Below are positions 1 through 4,953 of a stretch of 5,367 nt of DNA, piece by piece. The DNA is from JAZLIT01 sp045617525 (GTDB lineage: Bacteria; Bacillota; Bacilli; Bacillales_A; Planococcaceae). The notes beneath the pieces were generated by a model. The model had not been told where the DNA came from, did no database searches, and saw nothing but the letters and a program-made list of their open reading frames with translations. The translations under genes and the position numbers were made by a program. Numbering within the stretch: position 1 is the stretch's first letter; the number at the start of each line of letters is the position of its first letter. The DNA lies in the NCBI GenBank assembly GCA_045617525.1, contig JAZLIT010000132.1, positions 1-5,367 of the forward strand. The letters run 5' to 3'.

Positions 1-2
1 TA

Positions 3-76
<74 letters not shown>

Positions 77-114
77 AATTTCTTACCATTAATCTAATAG
101 TAAAGACAATATTT

Positions 115-143
115 ATTATATGTGGATATGAACATAAAGTCAA
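115..143 (-). promoter_or_regulatory. Sigma-A promoter of tRNA-Arg
   Basis: On the minus strand TTGACT (143-138) is followed by a 17-nt spacer and TATAAT (120-115). That is five of six and six of six consensus positions with ideal spacing. The predicted transcription start is near 108, giving a leader of about 30 nt before the tRNA 5' end at 76. It lies 40 nt beyond the yfcE stop, so the tRNA can be transcribed independently of the protein genes. Confidence 0.85.
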
Positions 144-182
144 TAGGTTTTTTATAGTTAAATTACTATATCAGCATATTTT

Positions 183-695
183 TTATAAATCATTTGATAG
201 GTTAAATAGGCGTTGCTCCAATAAATTATTATTTTCGTCATAACATTCCACAATATATCCATCTTCTACAAGCTCCAGTAACACGAAACTCTTTTCCTTA
301 CGTCCTCTTGGCGCAGTCAGACTACCAGGATTTATAAATAAAGTCTCTCCCACTAATTCCGCACCTAGTAAATGTGAATGGCCAAAACATACAACATTCG
401 CCCTCACTTCTTGTGCACGATAGCTTAATGGTAAAATAGAGGATTTCACATTGAATAAATGGCCATGCGTCACATAAAAACGCGACTCACCAACAGTAAA
501 TACAATTTCATCTAAAAATCGCTTATCTGTGTCACAATTACCTTTCACACGTTCAAAATTTTGAAGCTCGTCCACATCAAATAAAAGCTCACTATCACCA
601 CAATGAACAAACGCTGCAGCATTTGGATAATACCCTTTTACCTTTTCAATAATCTGATGATCACCATGTGTATCACTCATAATTAAAACTTTCAC
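183..695 (-). CDS. YfcE/YsnB-family metallophosphoesterase
   Basis: A 170-residue protein of the calcineurin-like MJ0936/YfcE family, cytosolic metal-dependent phosphodiesterases whose physiological substrate is generally unknown. The metal-binding motifs are in family order, numbered from the chosen start: D8-x-H10 in SDTHGD, D34 in HCGDSE, N53 in KGNCD, H77 in THGH, and the GHSH motif at 105-108. No signal peptide or membrane segment is seen. The frame is open from an ATG at 716, but the only good ribosome binding site is AAGGA (709-705). It sits directly against the ATG at 704 and 9 nt before the GTG at 695, so I place the start at 695. The protein then begins MKVLIMSDTHG, typical of the family. 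GTG at 701 is possible and ATG at 716 less likely. The gene follows rdgB after a terminator-like hairpin, matching B. subtilis ysnA-ysnB. I use no symbol because Bacillus naming (ysnB) and E. coli naming (yfcE) differ. Confidence 0.93.
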   Translation of the reverse strand: MKVLIMSDTHGDHQIIEKVKGYYPNAAAFVHCGDSELLFDVDELQNFERVKGNCDTDKRFLDEIVFTVGESRFYVTHGHLFNVKSSILPLSYRAQEVRANVVCFGHSHLLGAELVGETLFINPGSLTAPRGRKEKSFVLLELVEDGYIVECYDENNNLLEQRLFNLSNDL

Positions 696-728
696 TCTCA
701 CCATTCCTTCCACCATCGTCTCTTTCGT

Positions 729-758
729 AAAAGAAAAGCACCGCTCACTCGCGATGCT
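729..758 (-). terminator. Intrinsic terminator or attenuator after rdgB
   Basis: The minus strand reads AGCATCGC (758-751), loop GAGTGA, GCGGTGCT (744-737), then TTTTCTTTT. The 8-bp stem has one U-G pair and a slightly interrupted U-tract. It starts about 10 nt after the rdgB stop and ends about 30 nt before the likely yfcE start. No promoter fits in the remaining gap, so it may terminate only partially and lower yfcE expression. Confidence 0.75.
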
Positions 759-767
759 CCAAAAAAT

Positions 768-1361
768 TTATCTAATAATTGTTGGTAACGTATCCGCTAA
801 CTTTCGAATCGCATTACCACGATGCGAAATCGCACCCTTCTCTTCAGGAGAAAGCTCTGCCATTACACGATCTAACGAAGGTACAAAGAAAATCGGGTCA
901 TAGCCAAAGCCATTTGAGCCACGTTTTTCATGGGCAATAACACCCTCACATGTCCCAAATACAGTTGTCGTTTCAAAATTAGGACCAGCAATTGCAAGTG
1001 CACAACAAAAACGTGCTGTACGCTTCTCATCCGCCACACCTTGAAGATTTGCTAATAATTTCACCATGTTTGCCTCATCATCATGATCGCCAGCATAACG
1101 AGCCGAGTAAACGCCAGGAGCGCCACCCAAAGCATCTACTGCTAGACCACTATCGTCCGCAATAACAATTGTATTTAACGCTTTCGCAAGTGTTTCTGCT
1201 TTTAAAATCGCATTTTCTTCAAATGTTGTACCGGTTTCTTCGATTTCCATATCTGGTGCCACATCAAACATCGTGACAACCTCATAGCCTAATGGGCCAA
1301 AAAGCGCTTCGAAATCCTTTGCCTTGCCTTTATTTTTCGTGGCAATGACCACTTGTTTCAT
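768..1361 (-). CDS. rdgB: dITP/XTP pyrophosphatase (RdgB/HAM1 family)
   Basis: A 197-residue cytosolic nucleoside-triphosphate pyrophosphatase. The family hydrolyses non-canonical purine nucleotides (dITP/ITP, XTP) to the monophosphate plus pyrophosphate and keeps deaminated bases out of DNA and RNA. Signatures: ATKNKGK at 7-13 (substrate loop), the acidic ADDSGL at 68-73 with catalytic/metal-binding Asp69-Asp70, GAPGVYSARYAG at 80-91, FGYDPIF at 152-158, and the C-terminal SHRGNA at 179-184 (base recognition). Length is normal for the family. The ATG overlaps the rph stop codon by one base (TAATG), and its ribosome binding site AAAGGTGG (1376-1369) lies inside the end of rph with 7-nt spacing. 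The pair is therefore very likely co-transcribed and translationally coupled. It is ysnA in B. subtilis naming. Confidence 0.97.
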   Translation of the reverse strand: MKQVVIATKNKGKAKDFEALFGPLGYEVVTMFDVAPDMEIEETGTTFEENAILKAETLAKALNTIVIADDSGLAVDALGGAPGVYSARYAGDHDDEANMVKLLANLQGVADEKRTARFCCALAIAGPNFETTTVFGTCEGVIAHEKRGSNGFGYDPIFFVPSLDRVMAELSPEEKGAISHRGNAIRKLADTLPTIIR

Positions 1362-2113
1362 TACGCTTCCACCTTTCCAATCAGGCCAGCTAATTCACCA
1401 AGTGCTTCTTTTTGAATTTCGATTAATTGTTGAACGCCGTGCTCACCTAGTGCAAGTAATTCATTTAATTCTGCACGTGAGAATGTCGCTTCTTCACCTG
1501 TTCCTTGAAGCTCTACATAACGACCAGCACCAGTCATAACGATGTTCATATCAACCGCAGCATCCACGTCTTCTACATAATTTAAATCTAATACTGCCCC
1601 GATATCCTCAACCATACCTACACTTGTAGCGGCTAAATAATCAACGATTGGGAATGTTGCAAACGGCTTCTCTTCGCCAAGTTTCGCAATTGCTTGTGTC
1701 ATTGCCACAAACGCACCTGTAATTGAAGCTGTACGTGTACCACCATCTGCTTGAATAACATCACAGTCAACCCAAATTGTTTTTTCGCCTAAAGCATCTA
1801 AATCAACTACTGCACGTAATGCACGGCCGATTAGACGTTGAATTTCCATCGTACGTCCTCCAACCTTGCCCGCAGATGATTCACGACGTGTGCGTTGCGC
1901 TGTAGCTCGAGGAAGCATTGAATATTCAGCCGTAATCCAACCTTTACCTTGTCCACGCAAAAAACCGGGTACTTTATCTTCAATTGTCGCAGTACAAATT
2001 ACCTTTGTATTACCTACCGTGATTAAAACTGAACCTTCTGGGTGCATTAAATAATTATTTTCAATTTGAACTGGACGTAATTCATTCACAGCTCGATTAT
2101 CATGTCTTGTCAT
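1361..2113 (-). CDS. rph: Ribonuclease PH
   Basis: A 250-residue phosphorolytic 3'-to-5' exoribonuclease. It uses inorganic phosphate to trim tRNA 3' trailers and forms a hexameric ring in the cytosol. Motifs: RHDNRAVNELRP at 3-14, GNTKVIC at 34-40, GWITAEYSMLPRAT at 58-71, GGRTMEIQRLIGRALR at 85-100 with Arg87, and the phosphate-binding GGTRTASITGAF at 124-135 with Arg127. Asp182 and Asp188 have the spacing of the catalytic acid pair, and ELQGTGEEATFSR lies at 201-213. The frame is open 29 codons further up to 2200, but that extension has no ribosome binding site. GGAGG (2128-2124) precedes ATG 2113 by 10 nt, and family members begin near (M)xRHDxR, so 2113 is the start. It heads the rph-rdgB pair. 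gerM, which sits upstream in B. subtilis, is absent here. Confidence 0.97.
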   Translation of the reverse strand: MTRHDNRAVNELRPVQIENNYLMHPEGSVLITVGNTKVICTATIEDKVPGFLRGQGKGWITAEYSMLPRATAQRTRRESSAGKVGGRTMEIQRLIGRALRAVVDLDALGEKTIWVDCDVIQADGGTRTASITGAFVAMTQAIAKLGEEKPFATFPIVDYLAATSVGMVEDIGAVLDLNYVEDVDAAVDMNIVMTGAGRYVELQGTGEEATFSRAELNELLALGEHGVQQLIEIQKEALGELAGLIGKVEA

Positions 2114-2173
2114 TTTTCCATTTCCTCCATTAGCCCACTCTTTAGGGCATAAACTTAATTGATCATTCAAACC

Positions 2174-2201
2174 AATGTGCAATCTCAATTCACTGCACAT
2201 T
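2174..2201 (-). repeat. 8-bp perfect inverted repeat in the rph leader
   Basis: AATGTGCA and TGCACATT form a perfect 8-bp inverted repeat around a 12-nt loop, about 45 nt upstream of the rph ribosome binding site. No U-tract follows, so it is not an intrinsic terminator. It could be a leader RNA hairpin or a protein-binding site. I do not recognise it as a known operator. Confidence 0.55.
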
Positions 2202-2264
2202 TAGATGCGAATTTATCTTATCATAATTATTCATTCGAAAAAAGGTTCTGCATTTTGTTTTCAT

Positions 2265-2306
2265 TCTCGACCCCATGATTATAAGCATCTGCACCTGGTT
2301 CCGAGA
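2265..2306. repeat. GC-richer imperfect inverted repeat upstream of rph
   Basis: On the plus strand TCTCG (2265-2269) plus ACC pairs with GGT-TC-CGAGA (2297-2306), with a two-base bulge and a loop of about 24 nt. The block is visibly richer in GC than the flanking AT-rich spacer and lies right beside a terminator hairpin. It is not translated with any ribosome binding site. Its nature is unknown. It may be a leader RNA structure or part of a dispersed non-coding repeat. Confidence 0.4.
2278..2283 (-). promoter_or_regulatory. rph: Possible sigma-A -10 box for rph-rdgB
   Basis: TATAAT lies on the minus strand (2283-2278), preceded by TGCT, one base off an extended -10. The -35 region at the proper distance (TCTCGG, 2306-2301) is poor. 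It is the best candidate between the upstream terminator (2316-2340) and rph, and implies a leader of roughly 155 nt. The rest of 2114-2315 contains the inverted repeat and the GC-richer hairpin block listed separately, and no gene that I can support. Confidence 0.3.
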
Positions 2307-2314
2307 GGAGTATA

Positions 2315-2340
2315 TAAAAAAGACCCCTTGGATGGAGTCT
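2315..2340 (-). terminator. Intrinsic terminator of the small membrane protein gene
   Basis: The minus strand reads AGACTCC (2340-2334), loop ATCCAA, GGGGTCT (2327-2321), then a run of Ts. The stem is 7 bp with one U-G pair. It starts 40 nt after the stop codon at 2380 and separates the small gene from rph. Confidence 0.8.
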
Positions 2341-2379
2341 CTTCATGTGAAATTTCGACATTTTGCAAAAATATGAAAT

Positions 2380-2577
2380 TTATATTCCATATCTGAGAAG
2401 GAAAAAACTACATACCCAAAGGAAAATCGCTATTTGCGTGATTAGGTACATTGAAAGTTCAAATGGTGTTAACTTCCTTTCTCGCTTAACTTTCTTTAAC
2501 TGTCTAACATAAAAGAAAGAGCATAAAAGTAGTACCGCTACCGAAAGACCATATATGTTTTCTAATACACTTATCAA
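2380..2577 (-). CDS. Small two-helix membrane protein of unknown function
   Basis: I do not recognise this protein. From the chosen start it has 65 residues: an N-terminal hydrophobic segment at about 8-23 (YGLSVAVLLLCSFFYV), a strongly basic loop at about 24-36 (RQLKKVKRERK), and a second hydrophobic segment at about 42-61 (MYLITQIAIFLWVCSFFLL). The basic loop should be cytoplasmic, so both ends would face outside (positive-inside inference). The open frame extends to TTG 2604. However, GAGGAGG (2592-2586) lies inside that extension, 8 nt before TTG 2577, so I place the start at 2577. It has its own candidate promoter and terminator, which supports a real gene. In B. subtilis this position holds gerM, a larger lipoprotein with GerMN domains, and nothing here resembles it. 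A sporulation role is only a guess from context. Confidence 0.72.
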   Translation of the reverse strand: MISVLENIYGLSVAVLLLCSFFYVRQLKKVKRERKLTPFELSMYLITQIAIFLWVCSFFLLRYGI

Positions 2578-2631
2578 AACAATATCCTCCTCAATGAATT
2601 TCAATAGTGCTCAATTTTACTACTTATTCTA

Positions 2632-2637
2632 ATTATA
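2632..2637 (-). promoter_or_regulatory. Candidate -10 box for the small membrane protein gene
   Basis: A perfect TATAAT lies on the minus strand (2637-2632), about 55 nt upstream of the TTG start, in the spacer after the racE terminator. No good TTGACA-like -35 is found 16-18 nt upstream (ATTTCT or TTTCTT), so recognition by sigma-A or another sigma factor is uncertain. Because racE is closed by a strong terminator, the small gene needs a promoter somewhere in 2593-2700. Confidence 0.35.
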
Positions 2638-2695
2638 TACTAATTACCATATAAAGAAATTTCGAGTAAAAAAGAATCCTCACGAAAACAGCTAA

Positions 2696-2727
2696 AAGAA
2701 AAAAAGCATAGCTAAATCGCTATGCTT
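2696..2727 (-). terminator. racE: Intrinsic terminator of racE
   Basis: The minus strand has a perfect 9-bp stem, AAGCATAGC (2727-2719) and GCTATGCTT (2712-2704), around the loop GATTTA. A T-run interrupted by one C follows. The stem begins inside the racE stop codon. It should end the ysmB-racE transcript efficiently. Confidence 0.92.
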
Positions 2728-3520
2728 AAAAGGTTACTCGTTCTACTTTAATAGCTTCTAATTGTAGCCAGCGCTCCGCAATGGATTTAAAAATCGGAAC
2801 AGAACCTGACGCGAAAAATTGATGTTTCGGGGCACGATCTTCAACTCTTAACTGATTATTAAAGTGTAAAATCGCCTCAACATCCTTTGCCGTTTCTTCA
2901 GCAGAGGATAATACATTAACTTCGTGACCTACTGCTGCTTCAATTTGTTTTTGAAGGATTGGATAATGTGTACAGCCTAAAATAACTGTATCAAATCGCT
3001 TACCATCTAGCTCTTTCAAACCCTCTTTAACAAGTTCATAAGAAAACGCCCCTTCATACTCCCCACTTTCAACTAGCGGGACAAATGTAGGGCAGGCAAG
3101 TGGATAAATTTTCGCCTTTGTACTTAATGATTTTAGCGCCATTTCATAAGCACCACTTTTTACAGTGCCTTCTGTAGCTAATACAACAATTTCACTGCGC
3201 CTTGTCTTTTTCGTCGCTGCACGTGCACCAGCATTGATAACGCCAAGTACAGGAAAAGGCATATGCTTTTGGAGACTGTCAAGTGCCACAGCTGTAGCTG
3301 TATTACATGCTATAACGAGCATCTTCACATTCATCTTCTCTAGCTTTTGCGCCATTTGCCATGTAAAATTTCTTACTTCTTTATTTTGTCTAGGACCATA
3401 TGGACAACGCGCTGTGTCCCCTATGTAGATAATTTCTTCGTTAGGTAATAGCTCCATTATTGCTTTTGCTACTGTTAATCCGCCAACGCCGGAATCGATT
3501 ACGCCAATCGGTGCGTTCAC
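2726..3520 (-). CDS. racE: Glutamate racemase
   Basis: A 264-residue cofactor-independent racemase that converts L-glutamate to D-glutamate for the peptidoglycan stem peptide, in the cytosol (MurI family; RacE in B. subtilis). The two-base catalytic cysteines are in their motifs: Cys72 in ACNTATA and Cys183 in LGCTHYP, with His185 next to the latter. Also visible are DSGVGGLTV at 9-17 (Asp9-Ser10 contact substrate) and GDTARCPYGPR at 34-44. Length is normal. The start is GTG at 3520, preceded by GAGG (3532-3529) with 8-nt spacing. The gene lies only 17 nt after the ysmB stop, so the two are likely co-transcribed, and it is closed by its own terminator. The name racE rather than murI follows the syntenic B. 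subtilis gene. Confidence 0.97.
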   Translation of the reverse strand: MNAPIGVIDSGVGGLTVAKAIMELLPNEEIIYIGDTARCPYGPRQNKEVRNFTWQMAQKLEKMNVKMLVIACNTATAVALDSLQKHMPFPVLGVINAGARAATKKTRRSEIVVLATEGTVKSGAYEMALKSLSTKAKIYPLACPTFVPLVESGEYEGAFSYELVKEGLKELDGKRFDTVILGCTHYPILQKQIEAAVGHEVNVLSSAEETAKDVEAILHFNNQLRVEDRAPKHQFFASGSVPIFKSIAERWLQLEAIKVERVTF

Positions 3521-3537
3521 TGGTACCGCCTCAATCC

Positions 3538-3975
3538 TTATTTCATTAGTTCGTGTAATTTTTGTAAATTGCTAAGTAACACAGCTTTTTCATTGTCACT
3601 ATATTCAACAACAACATCTCGTAAGTACTCTTGTCGTTTTACAATTACTTCTTGAATGATTCGTTCGCCCTCTGGCAATAAATGAATCCGTACGACACGA
3701 CGGTCCTGTTCATCACGTACTCGAAGTACAAGCTCGTTTTTCTCCATACGATCCACTAAATCTGTTGTAGTACTAAACGCTAAATACATTCTTGTTGATA
3801 AATCCCCAATTGTCATATCGCCAGACTCGTGAAGCCACTGAAGTGCAACAAATTGAGGAGGTGTAATTGTGTAATTACTTAAAATTTCACGACCTTTTTG
3901 TTTGATTAAGTGTGAAATATAGCGTAGTTCTTTTTCTAATAATGCAACTGAATCCAAGTTGTTATTTTCATTCAT
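3538..3975 (-). CDS. MarR-family transcriptional regulator (YsmB-like)
   Basis: A 145-residue winged helix-turn-helix DNA-binding protein, presumably a homodimer. From the chosen start, the N-terminal dimerisation helix covers about 5-30, the helix-turn-helix about 53-76 (MTIGDLSTRMYLAFSTTTDLVDR), and the wing about 85-99 with the characteristic DEQDRR turn and R/K-rich strand. A C-terminal dimerisation helix follows. The frame is open to GTG 3987, but that codon overlaps the ribosome binding site AGAGGAG, so ATG 3975 is the better start. Ligand and targets are unknown. Its place between gerE and racE matches ysmB of B. subtilis, and the 17-nt gap to racE suggests co-expression. The family assignment is firm. 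The link to a specific regulon is not. Confidence 0.93.
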   Translation of the reverse strand: MNENNNLDSVALLEKELRYISHLIKQKGREILSNYTITPPQFVALQWLHESGDMTIGDLSTRMYLAFSTTTDLVDRMEKNELVLRVRDEQDRRVVRIHLLPEGERIIQEVIVKRQEYLRDVVVEYSDNEKAVLLSNLQKLHELMK

Positions 3976-4010
3976 TAAGCAATTCACTCCTCTGATACAT
4001 TCATATTCTT

Positions 4011-4039
4011 ATTTTGAGGTTTTTTGAATGAAATAGCAA
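4011..4039 (-). promoter_or_regulatory. Weak sigma-A promoter candidate for ysmB-racE
   Basis: TTGCTA (4039-4034), a 17-nt spacer and CAAAAT (4016-4011) lie in the 76-nt gap after gerE. Each box matches four of six consensus positions. racE is needed in vegetative cells whereas gerE is expressed late in sporulation, so a separate promoter is expected about here. I see no clear terminator after gerE. Confidence 0.35.
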
Positions 4040-4051
4040 GCTTACTTTCAG

Positions 4052-4270
4052 CTAAAGCGTTAGTTGTTTCAAGCGTAAAAGCTCAAGCAATGCCTGTGTT
4101 CTACTCGATACACCTAACTTTTGAATTGTATTCGATATATGATTACGCACCGTTTTCTCGCTAATTTGTAATTTTTCTGCAATCTCTCGCGTAGAATAAT
4201 CTTGAATGAGTAATTCAAATATTTCACGTTCTCGTTTGGTTAGTAACGAGTGGTGCCTTGATTTTTCCAA
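4052..4270 (-). CDS. gerE: Late sporulation transcription factor GerE
   Basis: A 72-residue LuxR/FixJ-type helix-turn-helix protein, essentially a stand-alone DNA-binding domain as in B. subtilis GerE (74 aa). In B. subtilis it acts in the mother cell, activating and repressing sigma-K-dependent spore-coat genes. Key stretches from the chosen start are LLTKREREIFELL at 9-21, the helix-turn-helix at about 26-50 (STREIAEKLQISEKTVRNHI at 26-45), and IQKLGVSSRTQALLELLR at 49-66. The open frame extends to ATG 4336, but that part overlaps a sigma-K promoter and would precede the transcript. The start is TTG 4270, with an excellent AAAAGGAGG (4286-4278) 7 nt upstream. The gene lies 71 nt after the thioesterase stop, in the same order as B. 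subtilis ysmA-gerE-ysmB. Confidence 0.96.
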   Translation of the reverse strand: MEKSRHHSLLTKREREIFELLIQDYSTREIAEKLQISEKTVRNHISNTIQKLGVSSRTQALLELLRLKQLTL

Positions 4271-4300
4271 TTTAACCCCTCCTTTTACACCTCTTCTATG

Positions 4301-4329
4301 TAACGTATGACACGAAGTGAGGGTCGGTG
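4301..4329 (-). promoter_or_regulatory. gerE: Sigma-K promoter of gerE
   Basis: On the minus strand CACC (4329-4326) is followed by exactly 16 nt and CATACGTTA (4309-4301). This fits the sigma-K pattern of an AC-containing -35 and CATAnnnTA at -10. The predicted start near 4294 gives a leader of about 24 nt containing the strong ribosome binding site. It fits the known sigma-K control of gerE in B. subtilis and rules out the longer reading frame as the real protein. Confidence 0.82.
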
Positions 4330-4341
4330 AGGGCATTCACC

Positions 4342-4788
4342 CTATTTCCCGAGCAATATTTTTTTCTCATCCTCTGTATATGGGACACTTTTTCCTGTGT
4401 GACGATTAATTTGGACAAGTGTGCCACGACCGGTAAACACAGGTTGACCCTTATCATCTTTTCCTAAATAATGAATATCAATTGAGCTCGAGCCGATCGA
4501 TGCCGTTTTTACATAAATCTTTATTGTTTGATCAAAGAACACTTGCTGTAAAAAATTGCATTGTAAATCCGCTACAACCGGAATATTTTCTACTGAACTG
4601 GATAACTTCGCTTCCATTAGACCCGTCGCTTTCAAATATTCAATTCGAGCTAATTCGAAATATGTAAATGGAACCGTATTATTTAAATGACCATACATAT
4701 CCGTTTCTGAGAAGCGTACTTTTACCTCCACAGAAAATTTAAATTCATTAGCCCATACCTCTGGATTTTCAATATATTTTACACGCAT
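4342..4788 (-). CDS. Acyl-CoA thioesterase-like hotdog protein (YsmA-like)
   Basis: A 148-residue single-hotdog protein of the 4-hydroxybenzoyl-CoA thioesterase/FadM type, predicted to hydrolyse acyl-CoA to fatty acid and CoA in the cytosol. The substrate specificity cannot be read from sequence. The active-site segment RFSETDMYGHLNN (25-37) carries the family aspartate, Asp30, followed by the long hotdog helix (FTYFELARIEYLKATG, 41-56) and a C-terminal beta-sheet. The length is usual for the family. ATG 4788 is preceded by GAGGGGG (4802-4796) at 7 nt. It has its own promoters after the sdhB terminator and a FadR-like operator at the start of transcription, which would tie it to acyl-CoA levels. 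It corresponds to ysmA next to gerE in B. subtilis. Confidence 0.9.
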   Translation of the reverse strand: MRVKYIENPEVWANEFKFSVEVKVRFSETDMYGHLNNTVPFTYFELARIEYLKATGLMEAKLSSSVENIPVVADLQCNFLQQVFFDQTIKIYVKTASIGSSSIDIHYLGKDDKGQPVFTGRGTLVQINRHTGKSVPYTEDEKKILLGK

Positions 4789-4827
4789 TCCATTTCCCCC
4801 TCAAGCTTTTTTTGAACTCATCATTAC

Positions 4828-4847
4828 AGAATGAATACCCATTCATT
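4828..4847 (-). promoter_or_regulatory. FadR-like operator at the ysmA promoter
   Basis: The minus strand at 4845-4828 reads TGAATGGGTATTCATTCT. As I recall it, the B. subtilis FadR box is TGAATGAMTANTCATTCA, and this site matches at 15 of 18 positions, including the symmetric GAATG and CATTC arms. An overlapping perfect repeat AATGAAT/ATTCATT spans 4847-4830. It overlaps the end of the -10 box at 4845-4850 and the predicted transcription start. FadR is a TetR-family repressor of beta-oxidation genes that is released by long-chain acyl-CoA. Whether this genome encodes FadR cannot be seen here. Confidence 0.65.
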
Positions 4848-4853
4848 ATAGCA
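4845..4853 (-). promoter_or_regulatory. Extended -10 promoter (proximal) for ysmA
   Basis: TGCTATAAT (4853-4845) is a perfect extended -10 element. No convincing -35 lies 17 nt upstream (TAATAA), which extended -10 promoters can tolerate. The predicted start near 4838 falls inside the FadR-like palindrome, so a bound repressor would block it. Confidence 0.6.
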
Positions 4854-4869
4854 CAATTATTTTCCATTT

Positions 4870-4898
4870 ATTATAATTTTCGGTTAATAAAATTACAA
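4870..4898 (-). promoter_or_regulatory. Distal sigma-A promoter for ysmA
   Basis: TTGTAA (4898-4893), a 17-nt spacer and a perfect TATAAT (4875-4870) follow directly after the sdhB terminator. The predicted start is near 4863, so the FadR-like box would lie about 20-35 nt downstream as a possible roadblock. Confidence 0.65.
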
Positions 4899-4900
4899 CC

Positions 4901-4940
4901 AAAAAAGCGTTACTCATTTTCTCAAATGAATAACGCTTTT
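4901..4940 (-). terminator. Strong intrinsic terminator of the sdh operon
   Basis: Two 17-nt arms, AAAAGCGTTATTCATTT (4940-4924) and AAATGAGTAACGCTTTT (4919-4903), pair around a GAGA loop with a single U-G pair. The second arm ends in a run of six Ts. It starts 13 nt after the sdhB stop codon. The plus strand also ends in a T-rich run, so the hairpin could work in both directions. Confidence 0.95.
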
Positions 4941-4953
4941 ATATTTTTAACTA

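Noticed and set aside
153..170. TATAGT/ACTATA inverted repeat after yfcE as a terminator
   Set aside because: On the coding (minus) strand it is followed by a run of A, not T, and the stem is a weak AT-only 6 bp. I cannot call it a terminator for yfcE, and no other is visible before the tRNA promoter.
2114..2200. 29-codon N-terminal extension of RNase PH
   Set aside because: No ribosome binding site precedes ATG 2200, half of the extension is an inverted repeat, and RNase PH proteins begin at the conserved RHDxR region. A good GGAGG supports ATG 2113.
2371..2392. ATATGGAA/TTTCATAT hairpin over the stop of the small membrane gene
   Set aside because: It is almost all AT with only a short T-run. 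The stem at 2315-2340 is a much better terminator, so this one is probably chance in AT-rich DNA.
2205..2396. Plus-strand open frame of 63 codons between rph and the small gene
   Set aside because: No ribosome binding site precedes the ATG, the composition is not protein-like, and the frame runs through a terminator hairpin and the end of the small gene on the other strand. The DNA signal there is better explained as non-coding structure.
1324..3428. Plus-strand frames at 1324-1539, 1866-2054 and 3165-3428
   Set aside because: All are antisense shadows inside the strongly supported rph, rdgB and racE genes, with no initiation signal or family resemblance.
4482..4667. Plus-strand frame of 61 codons
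   Set aside because: It is an antisense shadow of the thioesterase gene without an initiation signal.
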